DNA from: Heliopora coerulea
Lineage: Eukaryota; Cnidaria; Anthozoa; Scleralcyonacea; Helioporidae
DNA length: 64,000 bases
Assembly: GCA_030142905.1 (NCBI GenBank)
Contig: JASJOG010000108.1
Span: forward strand, 449,001 to 513,000
Direction of reading: 5' to 3'
Shown: one piece after another, positions 52,889 through 64,000 of the stretch
Numbering within the stretch: position 1 is the stretch's first letter
How the letters are laid out: each line of letters starts with the position of its first letter
The notes under the pieces: model-generated
The model's input: only the letters and a program-made list of their open reading frames with translations
What the model was told of the DNA's origin: nothing
Database searches by the model: none
Position numbers and translations under genes: made by a program

Positions 52889-53416
52889 AAGATAAAATGT
52901 GATGCCATCATGTCTTTTACAAGTTGAGATCTGTTAATCCAAGCAAACTATCACAAAAGGACATTATTTTCAAATACATGTAAATAATGCAAATGATCAT
53001 TCCAGATGAACTTGTGAAAAATGAAATAATTAATGCATGATGATAACAAATATATTTATCAAAAGAATTAAGTCATACACATATTTGACTTATAATATAG
53101 TGGGCAATTAAACTGAAAAGAAACAATACAAAGATTTTATAGCTGAATAACTATTATGGTGAAGTTATAGTACTATAATAATTGTTTGAAAAAGTACAAC
53201 ATGTATACAGACAACTAGTAAATAACTATATTATCCATGAAATTTTGAAAGACATGTAAATCAATGTGATAAAATGCCAGTGATGAACCAAGGTGCTTCC
53301 ACATTTAATAACAGGTTAAATATGATCCTATCATGGTGGATTCTGATTGCTCTTCACAATCAGATATGGATCTGATATTTCATTGATGTATAATGCTGTA
53401 GGTCCTCCAACAGTCA
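52889..53416. other. Convergent 3' flanks of COA1 and NT5C3
   Basis: AT-rich 3' UTR and spacer with aataaa-like signals. No gene is seen. Confidence 0.5.
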
Positions 53417-56400
53417 TTAGTGCTTATCCAGAAGCTTCATTAATAAAACGCCAACAAGAGTCATTGACTCAGGATCAACAATTATTATGTCATACAATTG
53501 CTCAAATTTCTGTCTGAGTTCATTAACCTTTAAAAAGCAATAAAAAAGTTGACCAGTTAAATTGGTTAACTGTGAAATGGCAAATAATTGCATCTGCACA
53601 GAGTGTGTCTTACATCATGATTCAGGAAGCCAATTTTTAAACAAGTTTTGATACTGTTGAGTACTTTTAGTGTACAACCATCTCCTTCATTGTCGCCCAG
53701 CAGGATAACATTAGTACGATCCTGTGAAATGAGGAAATTCGAGATAATAGTTGTTATTTTTGTTTATCTGATACAAAATAGGCAAACCTGATGGATACTA
53801 TAGTACTTACTTGACTTTGAGGATAATTTAGACTGAAATCATCCAGTAGACCATAACCAACAGTTAATCTCAATACAACATTTACATAGACTAGCAAAAT
53901 AATGCTGACTGTTCCCTGCCATACAGTACAGATGTGTGAACTTGACTTAAATATTGAACTGCTGTGAATTACATCCTATAAACTTATGTACATGGCATTT
54001 TATAGTAAACCAACAGTTATTGCAATAGTTTGTCTTTTTGCTCTCTAAACTGTTCATTATTAGGTTATTTCTTGACTTCACTTGATCTTTAATAGTGCAT
54101 ATTGTACATATAGTACCTTAACAGTGTTTCCATAGTTTAGAGAAGCAGCAACATCTCCTTTATTGAATGAGTGTAAAATATCTGATCCAACAATACCAGT
54201 CATATTTCCCTGCAGGACACAGGTTTATTGATAAAATTAATGCAGTGTGGGAACAATCCTTTTATCATAATTAAAATATATGAGCATGGTATAACAATAC
54301 ATAACATTCCATCATAGTTACATAACTTACTACATACAGCTTTTGGACTAGTTTATGCAGATGATTTGTAGTAATTTATTAAGTGAAAATAATCCTGCTC
54401 AGAATTTCAATTAACCCTTCAATCCCCAAAACTAGTTACTTTTAATTATGTTATTATTTTACACTCTCTGGCAAACACCAGAAAGTTTTACTCATGTAAG
54501 GAGACAACTTGGAAAGCTTGACAATTACTGTAACCTATTCCTTTCTTAGATGACCAGCTGGCATATTTGTCTAAGAACAAAACAGAAAAGGCCTTCTTTG
54601 GTAGCAATGGATTAAAAGGGTATGCATTACTGCCAAAAGTGGCAGGCAGTACTTTTCCTCAACTGAATTTGTGTCTGACATTAACCATAATGAAATGGAG
54701 TAATGTCATGGTGGCAGATCTGTCATAGTGTATTTACCTCATTATCCCATTCAATAAAATTTGACACATAGTGGATGTTGTTGTAAAGAGAGGCTTGCTG
54801 GTTAATGACTTCCTTTACAACATCTAACATAAGGAATAAAAAACAGAATTGAAAAATAGTCAAAGGAATGTTGAATTAAAATAATGAAGATTGGTACACA
54901 TACAGTACAACACTTGACCTGATGTTCAACACTTACTTGACAGCTCCACAAAATACAGGTACACTGAACATGAGAATAAGATGTCATACAGTAACCCTGA
55001 AGTGAGTTATCTTGGTGTTCAAAACAAGCATAAAAATGAAACAGGCAATAATGTGATGATAAAGCCATGGTTTGTCAAGATTGTAGTGTCTTTGTCTTCC
55101 AATTACTGACTGCATGTGTATTTTGGTGAAAAGATACCTTAAAAATGCCACTTTAAAATGATTGTGTTACCTCCAATTCCAGCTGAGAATATCAGTAATG
55201 GAATTTTCTCTTCATGGAACTTCTTCAGAACATAAGCACAACCTTCTCTTGAGAAATTAAGAAATAAATATTTATAATGAAGTGTCCAAAACACTTAAAG
55301 TTTTCCTGTATGCTATTACTAATATTGACTTATAATTATACATTGTATTTACAATAAAGTGAGGAAAACATATTATGTTTTGTATACAGTACCTTAGAAC
55401 AGAACTACCATCTTTAACCATTCCTGGAATCATGTTCTCCTTCAAACCACCCTCTTTTATTACTTCAAAAATCTTTTTCCACCTGCAGAAAGACAGGAAT
55501 ACTATTAAAAAAGAATAAATTTATTCTAACAATGCAAATTAAGAGTAAATATATTGACAAGAAATTATAACCAGTACCAGTGATGAAGAATACTTTGCAA
55601 GCCAAACCATGTGCATAAGGCAAAACTTTCATGAAATGGGAACAGATTCATTTTTCAAGGTCACAGATACTTCCCCAAGCCAAAACCAACTCAGTTCAAA
55701 CAATTCTTTTCAATCAGGAGTCTAAAATCTTTGACCAGGAGCTTTCCCTAATCAAATAACTCATGGTTATCATTGCATTTTATAATGTAAACTCTGAGAA
55801 TACGTTTTACATACTAAAAAGATAGGATTCATGAGGTGGTAACAGCATAAATGAATATTAAATCTCTTAAATAATTCAAATCTAGAATGTACTTTATATG
55901 TTTATCAATTTTAATACCTTGAAAAATTTCTAATTAAGTTCTCTTTTAGTGGTACAAAATTTGTAAGAGATGATCATAAAATAGAAAAATCTAAATTCTT
56001 GAACTATAATTTCCAGAGAAATTAGCTAAATATTTTGCAATAACATTATCCTACCATTCCTCCATAGAGGGACTTTTCTCTTCTTTAGTTTTAGTGCTGA
56101 TAAGAAAGAAATAGAAAACTTCACAAAATGTTCTAAAACATTATAATTATAAAATCCTGGTAATAATCCATGGCTATAAAATAATTTGAACCATTCCCTC
56201 TGTTGAATAAAGTTGCTTGGCATTTCCAGTCACAAAATAATGAGCTGGTCTTGGGTTGGATTGGGGTGTACAAAACAGCTTGAGTCAATAGCCAAAATTA
56301 CTTCTCCTGAAGTGTTTTTACCTGTCTCTCTCAATAGGAAGAAACTTTTCTCGCATTTCAATTTCCTTTAAAAATAAAATGCATGACAAGTACAATATTT

Positions 56401-59346
56401 TATGATAATTTTGATGCATGAAATTATAAAATAATCTAAATTAAGAGATCATTTTATGGAAAGTTTGGACAGTAAAATTCAATATTAAATACATGTAATG
56501 ACTAAAATTAATTATTATGATTATTAATTATCATCTCTCAGTTTTTTGGATGATCATGTAATATTAAAACTGAAATACTGATGACTATGTATCACGAACA
56601 GAATCTTATGTGTACATGAAAATGTCAGTGTATTTTACTGTAATAATAACAGCACAAAAAACAGCTGAAACTGACAAGGAACAAACACCCTGAAATGATC
56701 CTACTACAAGTACTGCTTTGATAATCAACAAAAATTTAATAAAATTAAGCAAATCTGTTAAATTAACTAATATTTGGCATGATAATATTCCTTATTATTA
56801 TTATTCCACATCTCTTATTATTACAGTATACATTACTTGTCTTTTTACATCTTGTGGCAACAAAGATGACTGTGCAACAACAGCTAAACAAAAAATTACA
56901 ATATCAATCACAAAATAGAAATTTCAGATTTATCAACAAATGTAATACATGAACTACTATACCCTAAACTAGGGGTACGCAACCTGTGGCCTGCGGGCCA
57001 CTTCCGGCCCGCGAGAGTCGTTTATGTGGCCTGCAGAGAATTGCTAGTTGAAAAATAAATACTTTCTATGCTAAAAATTAGAAATTTTTATTGTTAATAA
57101 ATGTCAGAAACTTTTCCAAGAACAAATTTTGCACCCTAATTAGCTTAACTCAAAGGTAGGAACTTTACTAAGTTTATTAAGTTATAAAAATACTATCTTT
57201 GCCATAGAACAATTGACCCCATGGAGGGAAATGAAAGGCGCAAACAAAAACTGGTGGCCCGCTAACTATTCTAAGCCAGAAATTTGGCCCACAAAACCAG
57301 AAAGGTTGTGCACCTCTGCCCTAAACCAACTGCTGTTCTATTTGATGTCACTCACCAAAACTAGTCTGAGCATTTTTCCCACCAACTGTTGCTCTAGTTA
57401 ATGTGCCATCAAAATCAGAAATACACTGTCAACAAAAACATTATCAGTTACAATATTATAGATGAAGAACCTGAACAATATTGAAATAATACTTATACAA
57501 GATACGTGGATTCCTTGATTTTTGTAAAGGCTAAGTCCCTAAAGATGCAATCTTGTCCTTTTCCTTTTTAATTGGTTTAAACTGAGTATGTGTACAAGCA
57601 AACTGTAAGGTACACAAGTCAACTATTATGCCAAATAAGAACACAGGGAAAAAAATTAATTATCCTTTAACACAGCTTTAAAAATCATTTGTCATAATCA
57701 TTAAATCTTTAATCTGGTACTAGCAGACAATTTTATAAAACAAAGTAAAAAACAAACTCCAAAAAACAATGACATCTTGAAAAACTCAAGATATGAGTTA
57801 AAAACAAGATGACAAATGATTGTGATGATATTTCGATGTTATTTCAACTTTATTGCAAAGTCATGACAGTGATTTTGCAATAAAGTCAAAATATCATCGC
57901 AATCATTCATCGTCTTGTTTTTAACTCATATCTTGGGTTTTTCAAGATGTCATTGTTTTTCGGAATTTGTTTTTACTTTATATTAACTCTTTCCTGACAC
58001 AATCACTCTTCTATTGCTTTACCCGGGCTTGTACCAGCTGATTTAACTCATCAAAGCAAGCCATCATGATAGGGTGATAACAATGACAATTAATTTCACA
58101 TATTAAGCATTAATGTTGTAATAATTATTGTACTCAGGCAGTGATAAATCAATACAGACATAATATATTAGAACAGTCTCAAAGTAAAACCTGTAAATGT
58201 TCAGTGCCTCCCTCAAGTAAGGCTTGCAGCTTTTCCCTTAGTCCAACTTGATCATGAATGAAGACATCAGCTTTAGATAACTCCATCATCTGCAGTACAG
58301 AACACTGTAGTTAACAATCAAAAACTTGAGTGTTTTCAACCAGTAAGTAGGTGTGTCAGTAAGTGTTAATTGAAATTGATTGCCCAGGTTAAGGCACAAG
58401 TCTTACACATTTTGACATCCTCATCTGTGGCCATCCTTAGGTTGAAGTCGATTAACTTTACTTTTTCATAATTATGTTCATGTAGAAAATATTTCAGAAG
58501 GGTAACAGGTAAACCTTTCGTCGGGAACATGGATTTTAAAACTTGCCTCCTTGTTTCACATGTGCATAATACTGTGCAGTCAAAAACCTTGACCAGAAGA
58601 CAACTTCAAAAAATATAAGAGAAAGCAAATTCCGAAAACGAAGGCCATCTTTTAACTTAAGATTTAAGTTAACGAAAGAGGAAAACTGTGAAATGGTGAT
58701 ATTTCGATTTTATTGCAAAATCATCTTCAGACCAAGTGAACTAACATAAGCGGACCTAAAGTTTATATATACATGGGAAAAGTGATTACATCATTGATGA
58801 AGAATTGAGGGAACGCCTACTCTATTTGACATCACTGTGCAGTCATGTCGCTCTGTTTTGGAAACGTGTAATTTAATGCCCATCAATAAACAGCGACAAG
58901 AAATTTAAAATAGAAGTGGGGGTGTTGGTCTTCCAAACATGGCTCGTGGACTGATGGATAAGAAGTGAAACAAGAACTACAGTATCAAGAACACTAAGAT
59001 CATGACTTCAGAAAACCACCTAAGCGTTAACAAACCGACTGAATGTAAAACAACCACAACAAAATGAACACAGGCTCGACAGCAGCCCACTTTTATGCAC
59101 GATTTAAAGCTTACTCTGTTACATTTCGAGTAACAAAATATTTACTATCTCGAGACTATGCTACATACAAAAATGTATCATTTTGTTCTGTATTCCTGGA
59201 CCTACCATTTCGTCTACAACAGCCTTGATCTTTTTTTTCCTGTTGTGTTGAACATAGGAATAGACCCCATATCCAACAACTACCCCGGCAGCTGCTAGTC
59301 CTGCTGTAAACATGCTAAGTCTTTTAGAATGACCACCAAAGAACAT
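53417..59346 (-). CDS. NT5C3A: Cytosolic 5'-nucleotidase III homologue (12 exons)
   Basis: Exons (descending): 59206-59346, 58191-58289, 57356-57425, 56837-56883, 56322-56365, 56055-56096, 55393-55482, 55171-55247, 54738-54823, 54117-54209, 53614-53721, 53417-53527. Phases are consistent, and the total is 335 residues. It is a HAD-superfamily enzyme. The nucleophile and acid/base aspartates are Asp84 and Asp86 in CISDFDGTLTRA. LIFSAGIG is the phosphate-binding motif II, and LLGDNEGDG carries the acidic metal-binding motif. It hydrolyses pyrimidine (and 7-methylguanosine) nucleoside monophosphates. The first exon adds a hydrophobic segment (MFTAGLAAAGVVVGYGVYSY) that could anchor it to a membrane, as in some animal isoforms. 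Whether it is the A or B type cannot be told. Confidence 0.85.
56970..57318. mobile_element. hAT-type MITE with 8-bp target duplication
   Basis: It begins taggggtacgcaacctgtgg and ends with the inverted form aggttgtgcacctctg. It is flanked by perfect ccctaaac repeats (56962-56969 and 57319-57326). 349 bases, no transposase. It ends only 37 bases from exon 3 of the nucleotidase gene. Confidence 0.8.
57741..57980. mobile_element. Long palindromic foldback element
   Basis: Two arms of about 100 bases, near-complementary, from aaagtaaaaaacaaactcc to ggaatttgtttttacttta, around a short centre. It lies in an intron of the nucleotidase gene. A related half-copy (gatatttcgattttattgca) is at about 58694-58730. 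The transcript would form a long hairpin. Confidence 0.75.
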
Positions 59347-60513
59347 ACCACGTCTGAATTTAAACGCCTGCAAACAATTTGGTTTGCTAACCAAGGGACG
59401 ACCTCCTGTACGATCTCGTAACCGGGGTCTTCCACCCGGCCTTGGCTGGATTATTGGTGGGTACGGGGTCGAGAAAGGTTATTTTGAAGTAACTTGGGGT
59501 TATTTCGGGTGATCTCGAAGCTATTTTAAGGTTATTTCCCTGCAGTCAGGAAAATTGTCCAGCACCTTATTTTATCTAATTCGAATGCCCATTTTTTATC
59601 TTGCTTTAAAACAAAAATATAATAATTCAAATGAGAGATCTCCCCATGACGAGTAAAATCATCTGTACATGGCGTAAAGTGGTCAGGCGTTACCTAAGGT
59701 AAAACGGTAGAGCGGGTCCTTGGTACTGAAAGGGTTAAAAATAAAATCAAATAGAAACATTTTTTATTCTTACTTTGTGTAAAAGCCCCTTATTACACCA
59801 CTTACCATATACCAACGAGTATTTGCATGATTTCTTATTCCCAATGTTTCTTTTTAAAGTAAGTTTAACTCTTATCTCTCAAGCTTCTCCCCATTTGAAA
59901 GAAAGGAATTACAAAAACATTTTCCTTGTGGTTGGGTCATAAAAGGTTAATCAGTTATCACAAGTGTGTTAAAGGATTTACTATCGTTCGTGAAGCTTTA
60001 ACCTCAACTTGAGGTCTACTTCCCATTGCGCGCGTGAAACTTCACTCGCCATGTTATCATATACTTAACTTTGACGGAAAGACATGTTTAGGTTGGAACT
60101 ATGAACTGCGCATTTGTCATGAGATAATATGAATAATAATAATATAAATTAGCTGAATCCGTTCAATTAAAATCGGTCGAATGCACACATCACATTTGAA
60201 TTTTATGAACTAATAATAATACAAGAATTATACTGAGATTTCATACGCTTTTTTTTTTAGAGAGGCTAGATTTTGTCAGACGTATCTTTAACCTGTGTTC
60301 TATATCATCTCTTCACATTTCATATTTTACTCTATTATGCTTGTCTTCGACCAGAATTGCTTGAAATTTTTAGGTCTAGAGTATCCAAACGAGTTACAGA
60401 ATGCGAAAATTAAAGAGTTGTGATTGCTAAATACATTTCATGGAGAAGTGGTGCGCTAGGTGACATACAAACTAATCTCACTTCATCTATCAATCAGAAG
60501 AGACAACTAACAA
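59347..60513. other. Intergenic DNA between NT5C3 and JAB-4
   Basis: Promoter side of the nucleotidase gene, then AT-rich spacer. A repetitive block near 59434-59530 (ggttatttt, gtgatctcgaag) repeats short phrases. No gene is seen. Confidence 0.45.
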
Positions 60514-61428
60514 TCATTTGTTCCGCTTACTGCAACTAAAGCAGTGTTTTCGGAGAGTTTCAATAACTTGATCCACTTGATATTCATATGAATGGCCTTT
60601 TGCGTGCTTTCGATTTGCCCTCGGCACAATTACAGTGTTTCCTCGTTCGATGATGAGATTTTGCCTCGGAAAATCAGGTGGAAATCGCAAGACCCAACGG
60701 ATTTGGTGATGGAGGAAAGAAAATTCGAGATAACGCGAGCGCAGAATTTTGTCGATATCAGATTCGTTATTGATAAACTTGTCCAACTCGCTGTGCAGGT
60801 GTTGAACAAAAGCCGCTCCAGACGAGCTTTCGAACCATAAAGAATCTTGGGATGGTGAAGAGCGTTCTATCTTGCTCGGTTTTACCTTTCTAACTTCTGC
60901 GCCACTGGCTGTCTGGTTTGCAACTGCTTCATCAATCATAAAGACATTGTTTTTCTCAATGATTTTAACATCGATGGCGCTGTGCGTATGGGACGAAGCA
61001 GTGAAAAGCCATGGCCACAATTTTACTTCTTCAGATTCAATAGTGGCAATTACTAGAAGAAAGTGCTCCACACCAGACGGGAAGTGTTTCCAGATGCTGT
61101 TTAGATCACCGCCACTTGGCTGCCTAAGTCGCAGACGGTGGTGTGAATGCCATTCCCCGATGTGGCACATCATAAACTCCTTATTGAGGAAGTTTCCTAC
61201 TTTCTTTAAGTACTCAATGTCTTGGTGAAACGAATGAGTTTCATGACGACAATACACTCCAGGCCCGATCACAACGTTCACGTAAGGATTTTTATTTTGG
61301 GTCCACAGTCCGAAGAATTGTCCACCGGTTTCACTGTTAGGGTATTGCAAGACCCAGTCCTTGATGCGTTCATAGTCATTTTGAAAGAGCAATACAACAG
61401 GCTTTGTACATGTCATGACTGACAACAT
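60514..61428 (-). CDS. JAB/JAMM isopeptidase-like protein 4 with C-terminal RWD/UBC-like domain
   Basis: An intronless frame of 304 residues. The JAB domain spans about 5-150. Glu33 is in NSETGGQFFG, and His94, His96, Ser105 and Asp108 lie in GEWHSHHRLRLRQPSGGD, so the metal site is complete. After a short linker, about 200-300 form a second domain: LWFESSSGAAFVQHLHSEL, RYLEFSFLHHQIRWVLRF, then PPDFPRQN. It is shared with the inactive JABs A and B and resembles an E2/RWD-like fold without a catalytic Cys. It lacks the GFF and CaaX ends. It lies 20 kb from the rest of the cluster, beyond three unrelated genes. A perfect ISRE-like site lies 37 bases upstream. Confidence 0.78.
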   Translation of the reverse strand: MLSVMTCTKPVVLLFQNDYERIKDWVLQYPNSETGGQFFGLWTQNKNPYVNVVIGPGVYCRHETHSFHQDIEYLKKVGNFLNKEFMMCHIGEWHSHHRLRLRQPSGGDLNSIWKHFPSGVEHFLLVIATIESEEVKLWPWLFTASSHTHSAIDVKIIEKNNVFMIDEAVANQTASGAEVRKVKPSKIERSSPSQDSLWFESSSGAAFVQHLHSELDKFINNESDIDKILRSRYLEFSFLHHQIRWVLRFPPDFPRQNLIIERGNTVIVPRANRKHAKGHSYEYQVDQVIETLRKHCFSCSKRNK

Positions 61429-61464
61429 GCAAAATCACAACAGCCGTAACATACAAACATAGAC

Positions 61465-61474
61465 TTTCGGTTTC
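61465..61474. promoter_or_regulatory. ISRE/IRF-like site upstream of JAB-4
   Basis: TTTCGGTTTC, the reverse complement of GAAANNGAAA, 37 bases before the JAB-4 ATG. Confidence 0.45.
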
Positions 61475-62979
61475 ACGTCTCTGTATATTAAAAAGCCGGA
61501 ACTGTTCCGTAATTTGTAATTCTTAGAAAGGGAATCACGTTAACTTTCTTTTATCACAATAAATAAAAAGAGAAACGTTTCTCCTTCGTTTAACTCACAA
61601 CTAGGTTTTACGATTCACGTCAGAACCAGAGGTACGCAGTAGTTTATGAGTGTAACATTATCGTCTGTTTCTCATTTTAGTCACAGACAATGAGTGATTG
61701 GTCGATATTAACCCCAGCAACAAGTCCAATGAAAGGAAATTTATAATTCATTATTGTAAAATGCATCAGGTAATTCCGCCGGAAATGGTTCTGTGTTCAT
61801 CAAAAGTGAAACCTCTTCGACATTTTCAGCTTCCAGGAAAGACTACATCAGAGCAACAAAACGCATTTCATAAGTCAATATACGCTGCTGTTCAAGTCCA
61901 CGTCAGCTGAAGATGAATTTGAACGAACGGCAATTTTTACCTAGCCATTTTGTTCAGGCTGCCGTGTTGCTCCGGCCGCTTGCTTAGTTAAGATCTTGGG
62001 AGCGAGGTTAAAATATACGTTGTAATCAGCAATATTAACCAATAACAGTCAACACCAGCCGTGATAGTTTAAAAGTCACGGGATTCGACTATCAAGCATT
62101 GAGCAAGGTAGAACTGACAATAATGCTGAGCATAAAACGTTCATTATTTCTACTGTCATGAACCATCATAAGTTTAATGACGTAAGACTCTATATTTTTG
62201 TGAAAACTGAACCGAGTTCCATTACAAGTAGTAGATTATAAAAGAATTCACCCTACTATTGCTGATGTTCTAAAACAGGCCTTAGATCTAAATGGTGTTA
62301 AGACCCTGAGCAACGTAATGCAAAGTCGAGCTTTATCAGTCGAGGTAAACCTGTCAGTACACCAGTTCAACTGTTCCTGCGACAGTTTGCTTATTTATCA
62401 CACCAAAAGAGAAGCAACAGGTTCAAGCCATGTAGATATCTTTGACCTGATTAATAAGGCGCGAGTCTCAGCAATTTGAATAGAAAAATAATGGACTAAT
62501 GAGTTTCTGGAATCATATCCTTTTTACAATGTGTTTCTTGGACAAGCTCTGACAATATTGTGAGAAACAACTCTCCTTTATCTCGCCCAACATTGTGCTA
62601 ATCTGATTGTTGATCTTTCATATGCAAGGTTGAAGATATTTTGTCCCATGAATTTGGCATAATTGAACACTTTTGGCTGAACATAATCCTACATGTGCAT
62701 GACCTCCAGCTGGTGTATATGACCTCCAGGAAGTTGACAACGCTGAAGTTATCACTGGTTCATTTTTTGACTAAATGGCATCATACTTAAACACACAGGA
62801 TTGCGAAGAGAAAATATGTGATAAATACATTACATTGCCAGGAAAAATTAACCAAAGCTCATTAATTAGGTGGTTTTCGACTATTAGGGTTACTATTTCC
62901 GGCATATGGTATGATTTAGTATATCATATGATAGGATTTGATATTTGACATGATATATCATGCATATATCATGTGAGAC

Positions 62980-63238
62980 CAGGGGCGGATTAACAGCCGG
63001 CGGGACCCCCTGGCCAGATTTCACGACGGGGGGTCTTTGCTTGAATTTGATTTAGGACGAACATTAGTCTACATATATAAGCTTAATTATAGCACCTGAT
63101 TGATACAGTCAGAATTTTGTCCGTTGGCCTGCGTTACTCGTTACAAACGAGCCAGCATTTCCTGTTGAAATGCGGGGCGCCCTCTATTCGAAGGCCATCG
63201 GCATTTGCCGAGCTTGCCATGGTGTTAATCCGCCCCAT
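62980..63238. mobile_element. hAT-like MITE with 8-bp target duplication
   Basis: It begins caggggcggattaaca and ends with the inverted tgttaatccgcccca(t). It is flanked by perfect tgtgagac repeats (62972-62979 and 63239-63246). 259 bases, non-coding. Confidence 0.75.
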
Positions 63239-63466
63239 TGTGAGACAATATATCGTATGTTCTCTTCATATTTCAGGAGAAAATTTAGGAAGAATGGCTT
63301 TAAAAAGCACTCGAAATCCGCCAATAAGAATTTAAAATTACCAATCTCCATTTTTTTTTTTACTTCACACGTAACATGCCCAGGTACCGACGGAGATCTT
63401 CATGTGATCAGCGACAGAACTAACGACACCAGAATGTTCGGAAAAATAACAGTATAAATGGCTATC

Positions 63467-63545
63467 ATTATACCATTATATAACATACTGCATAATATAT
63501 TATATTGTAATATATTATATAATAATGTATTATATAATATTATAG
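63467..63545. repeat. AT-rich palindromic tract
   Basis: Repeated tatataat and attatata units make several overlapping palindromes about 180 bases before JAB-5. It is probably a degenerate microsatellite. Confidence 0.6.
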
Positions 63546-63727
63546 CATTAATTGCTGTTAGGCCTTCTGGAATGACTCATTGCGCAAGAAACCAAAACGC
63601 GCGTCACGCGATGAAAACACGGTTCTCGTGACCTGTGAAAAATTAGATCAGCTGTTAATAGCGATGCCGAACCAAATCCTCAGCTTTCCACAAAACTTAA
63701 AGCCAATAACTGTTCATGATTAGCAAT

Positions 63728-64000
63728 ATGACGAGTAAAACCTTCAAAGTATTTATCTACGAGGAGGAACTCGAGTATCTAAAGTGGCTCGTGTTACAGA
63801 GACCTAACATTGAGACTGGTGGTGACTTGTTTGGTTTGTGGAGAAGTGATGACGACGTTCTTGTTCAGATCATCCTTGGCCCAGGACGAAACTGCTCAAG
63901 AACAAAGACCACATTTTTTCAAGATGCACAATATTTGGATAAGGTAGGCTCGTATTTGGCATCATCCCAGGGGCTCTGTAATCTCGGAGAATGGCATTCA
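63728..64000 (+). CDS. JAB/JAMM isopeptidase-like protein 5 (cut by window end)
   Basis: ATG at 63728, open to the last base, 91 codons. It has the family start (YEEELEYLKWLVLQRPN), Glu29 in IETGGDLFGLW, GPGRNCSRT, FFQDAQYL and LCNLGEWHS, so the window stops inside the HxH motif right after His90 and Ser91. It is closest in wording to JAB-1 to JAB-3. The rest of the metal site and the C-terminus are not visible. Confidence 0.75.
   Translation, partial: MTSKTFKVFIYEEELEYLKWLVLQRPNIETGGDLFGLWRSDDDVLVQIILGPGRNCSRTKTTFFQDAQYLDKVGSYLASSQGLCNLGEWHS

Larger units (their letters stand above)
61475..63727. other. Intergenic DNA between JAB-4 and JAB-5
   Basis: It holds an 8-bp-flanked MITE (62980-63238) and an AT-rich palindromic tract (63467-63545). 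Short open frames at 61698-61910 and 63117-63457 are not supported; the latter run through the MITE. Confidence 0.5.

Noticed and set aside
63117..63457. Two overlapping frames near the right end
   Set aside because: They start inside the tgtgagac-flanked MITE and have no homologue I recognise.
1..64000. CRISPR array, operon-type terminators, riboswitches
   Set aside because: The window is eukaryotic nuclear DNA; tandem repeats seen are microsatellites or minisatellites without spacers.

Overview
The window is animal nuclear DNA, most likely from a cnidarian such as a stony coral or sea anemone. It is AT-rich, has GT-AG introns, carries animal housekeeping genes (a CCDC14-like gene, COA1, NT5C3) and holds many small DNA transposons and tRNA-derived repeats. 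The species assignment is inference; no search was run. Layout: (1) The left edge holds the 3' end of a hydrophilic protein with a cysteine-rich tail that looks prenylated. (2) 2.6-33.3 kb is a tandemly duplicated cluster of ubiquitin-conjugation-like genes. It has six intronless E2-like genes on the minus strand and three TRIM (RING/B-box/coiled-coil) genes, one intact, one with an early stop and one clear pseudogene. It also has five stand-alone mini-genes encoding 58-73 residue proteins, three intronless JAB/JAMM isopeptidase-like genes, and one E1-like ThiF adenylating enzyme. (3) 34.8-40.9 kb, minus strand, holds a sixth mini-gene, an unidentified exon, and two three-exon JAB-fold genes that have lost the metal-binding residues. 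(4) 41.4-59.4 kb holds three ordinary genes: CCDC14-like (15 exons, minus), COA1 (4 exons, plus, sharing a short bidirectional promoter with CCDC14), and NT5C3 (12 exons, minus). (5) 60.5-64.0 kb returns to the JAB family, with one complete gene on minus and one cut by the right edge on plus. Working model: one E1, several E2s, TRIM-type E3s, and active and inactive JAB proteins lie together with a family of tiny proteins that share a module. The module has the core FDPxTGKLxV and the tail M-x3-G-F-[FCY]. It also occurs as a phase-compatible last exon of the TRIM genes, and the tail motif recurs at the C-termini of two JAB proteins. This resembles the bacterial E1/E2/JAB/Ubl operons (for example Bil), expanded and combined with animal E3s. 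The mini-proteins are candidate modifiers or tags; their fold cannot be settled by eye. Perfect GAAANNGAAA (ISRE/IRF-type) sites lie upstream of the E1, two E2s, the three TRIMs, one JAB and one inactive JAB, and two tandem versions lie in the 34-36 kb region. This suggests the cluster is an inducible innate-immunity locus. About 11 kb (6.9-18.9 kb) is duplicated as 19.1-29.3 kb. The two copies differ by transposon insertions, and one E2 is a recombinant of two neighbours.
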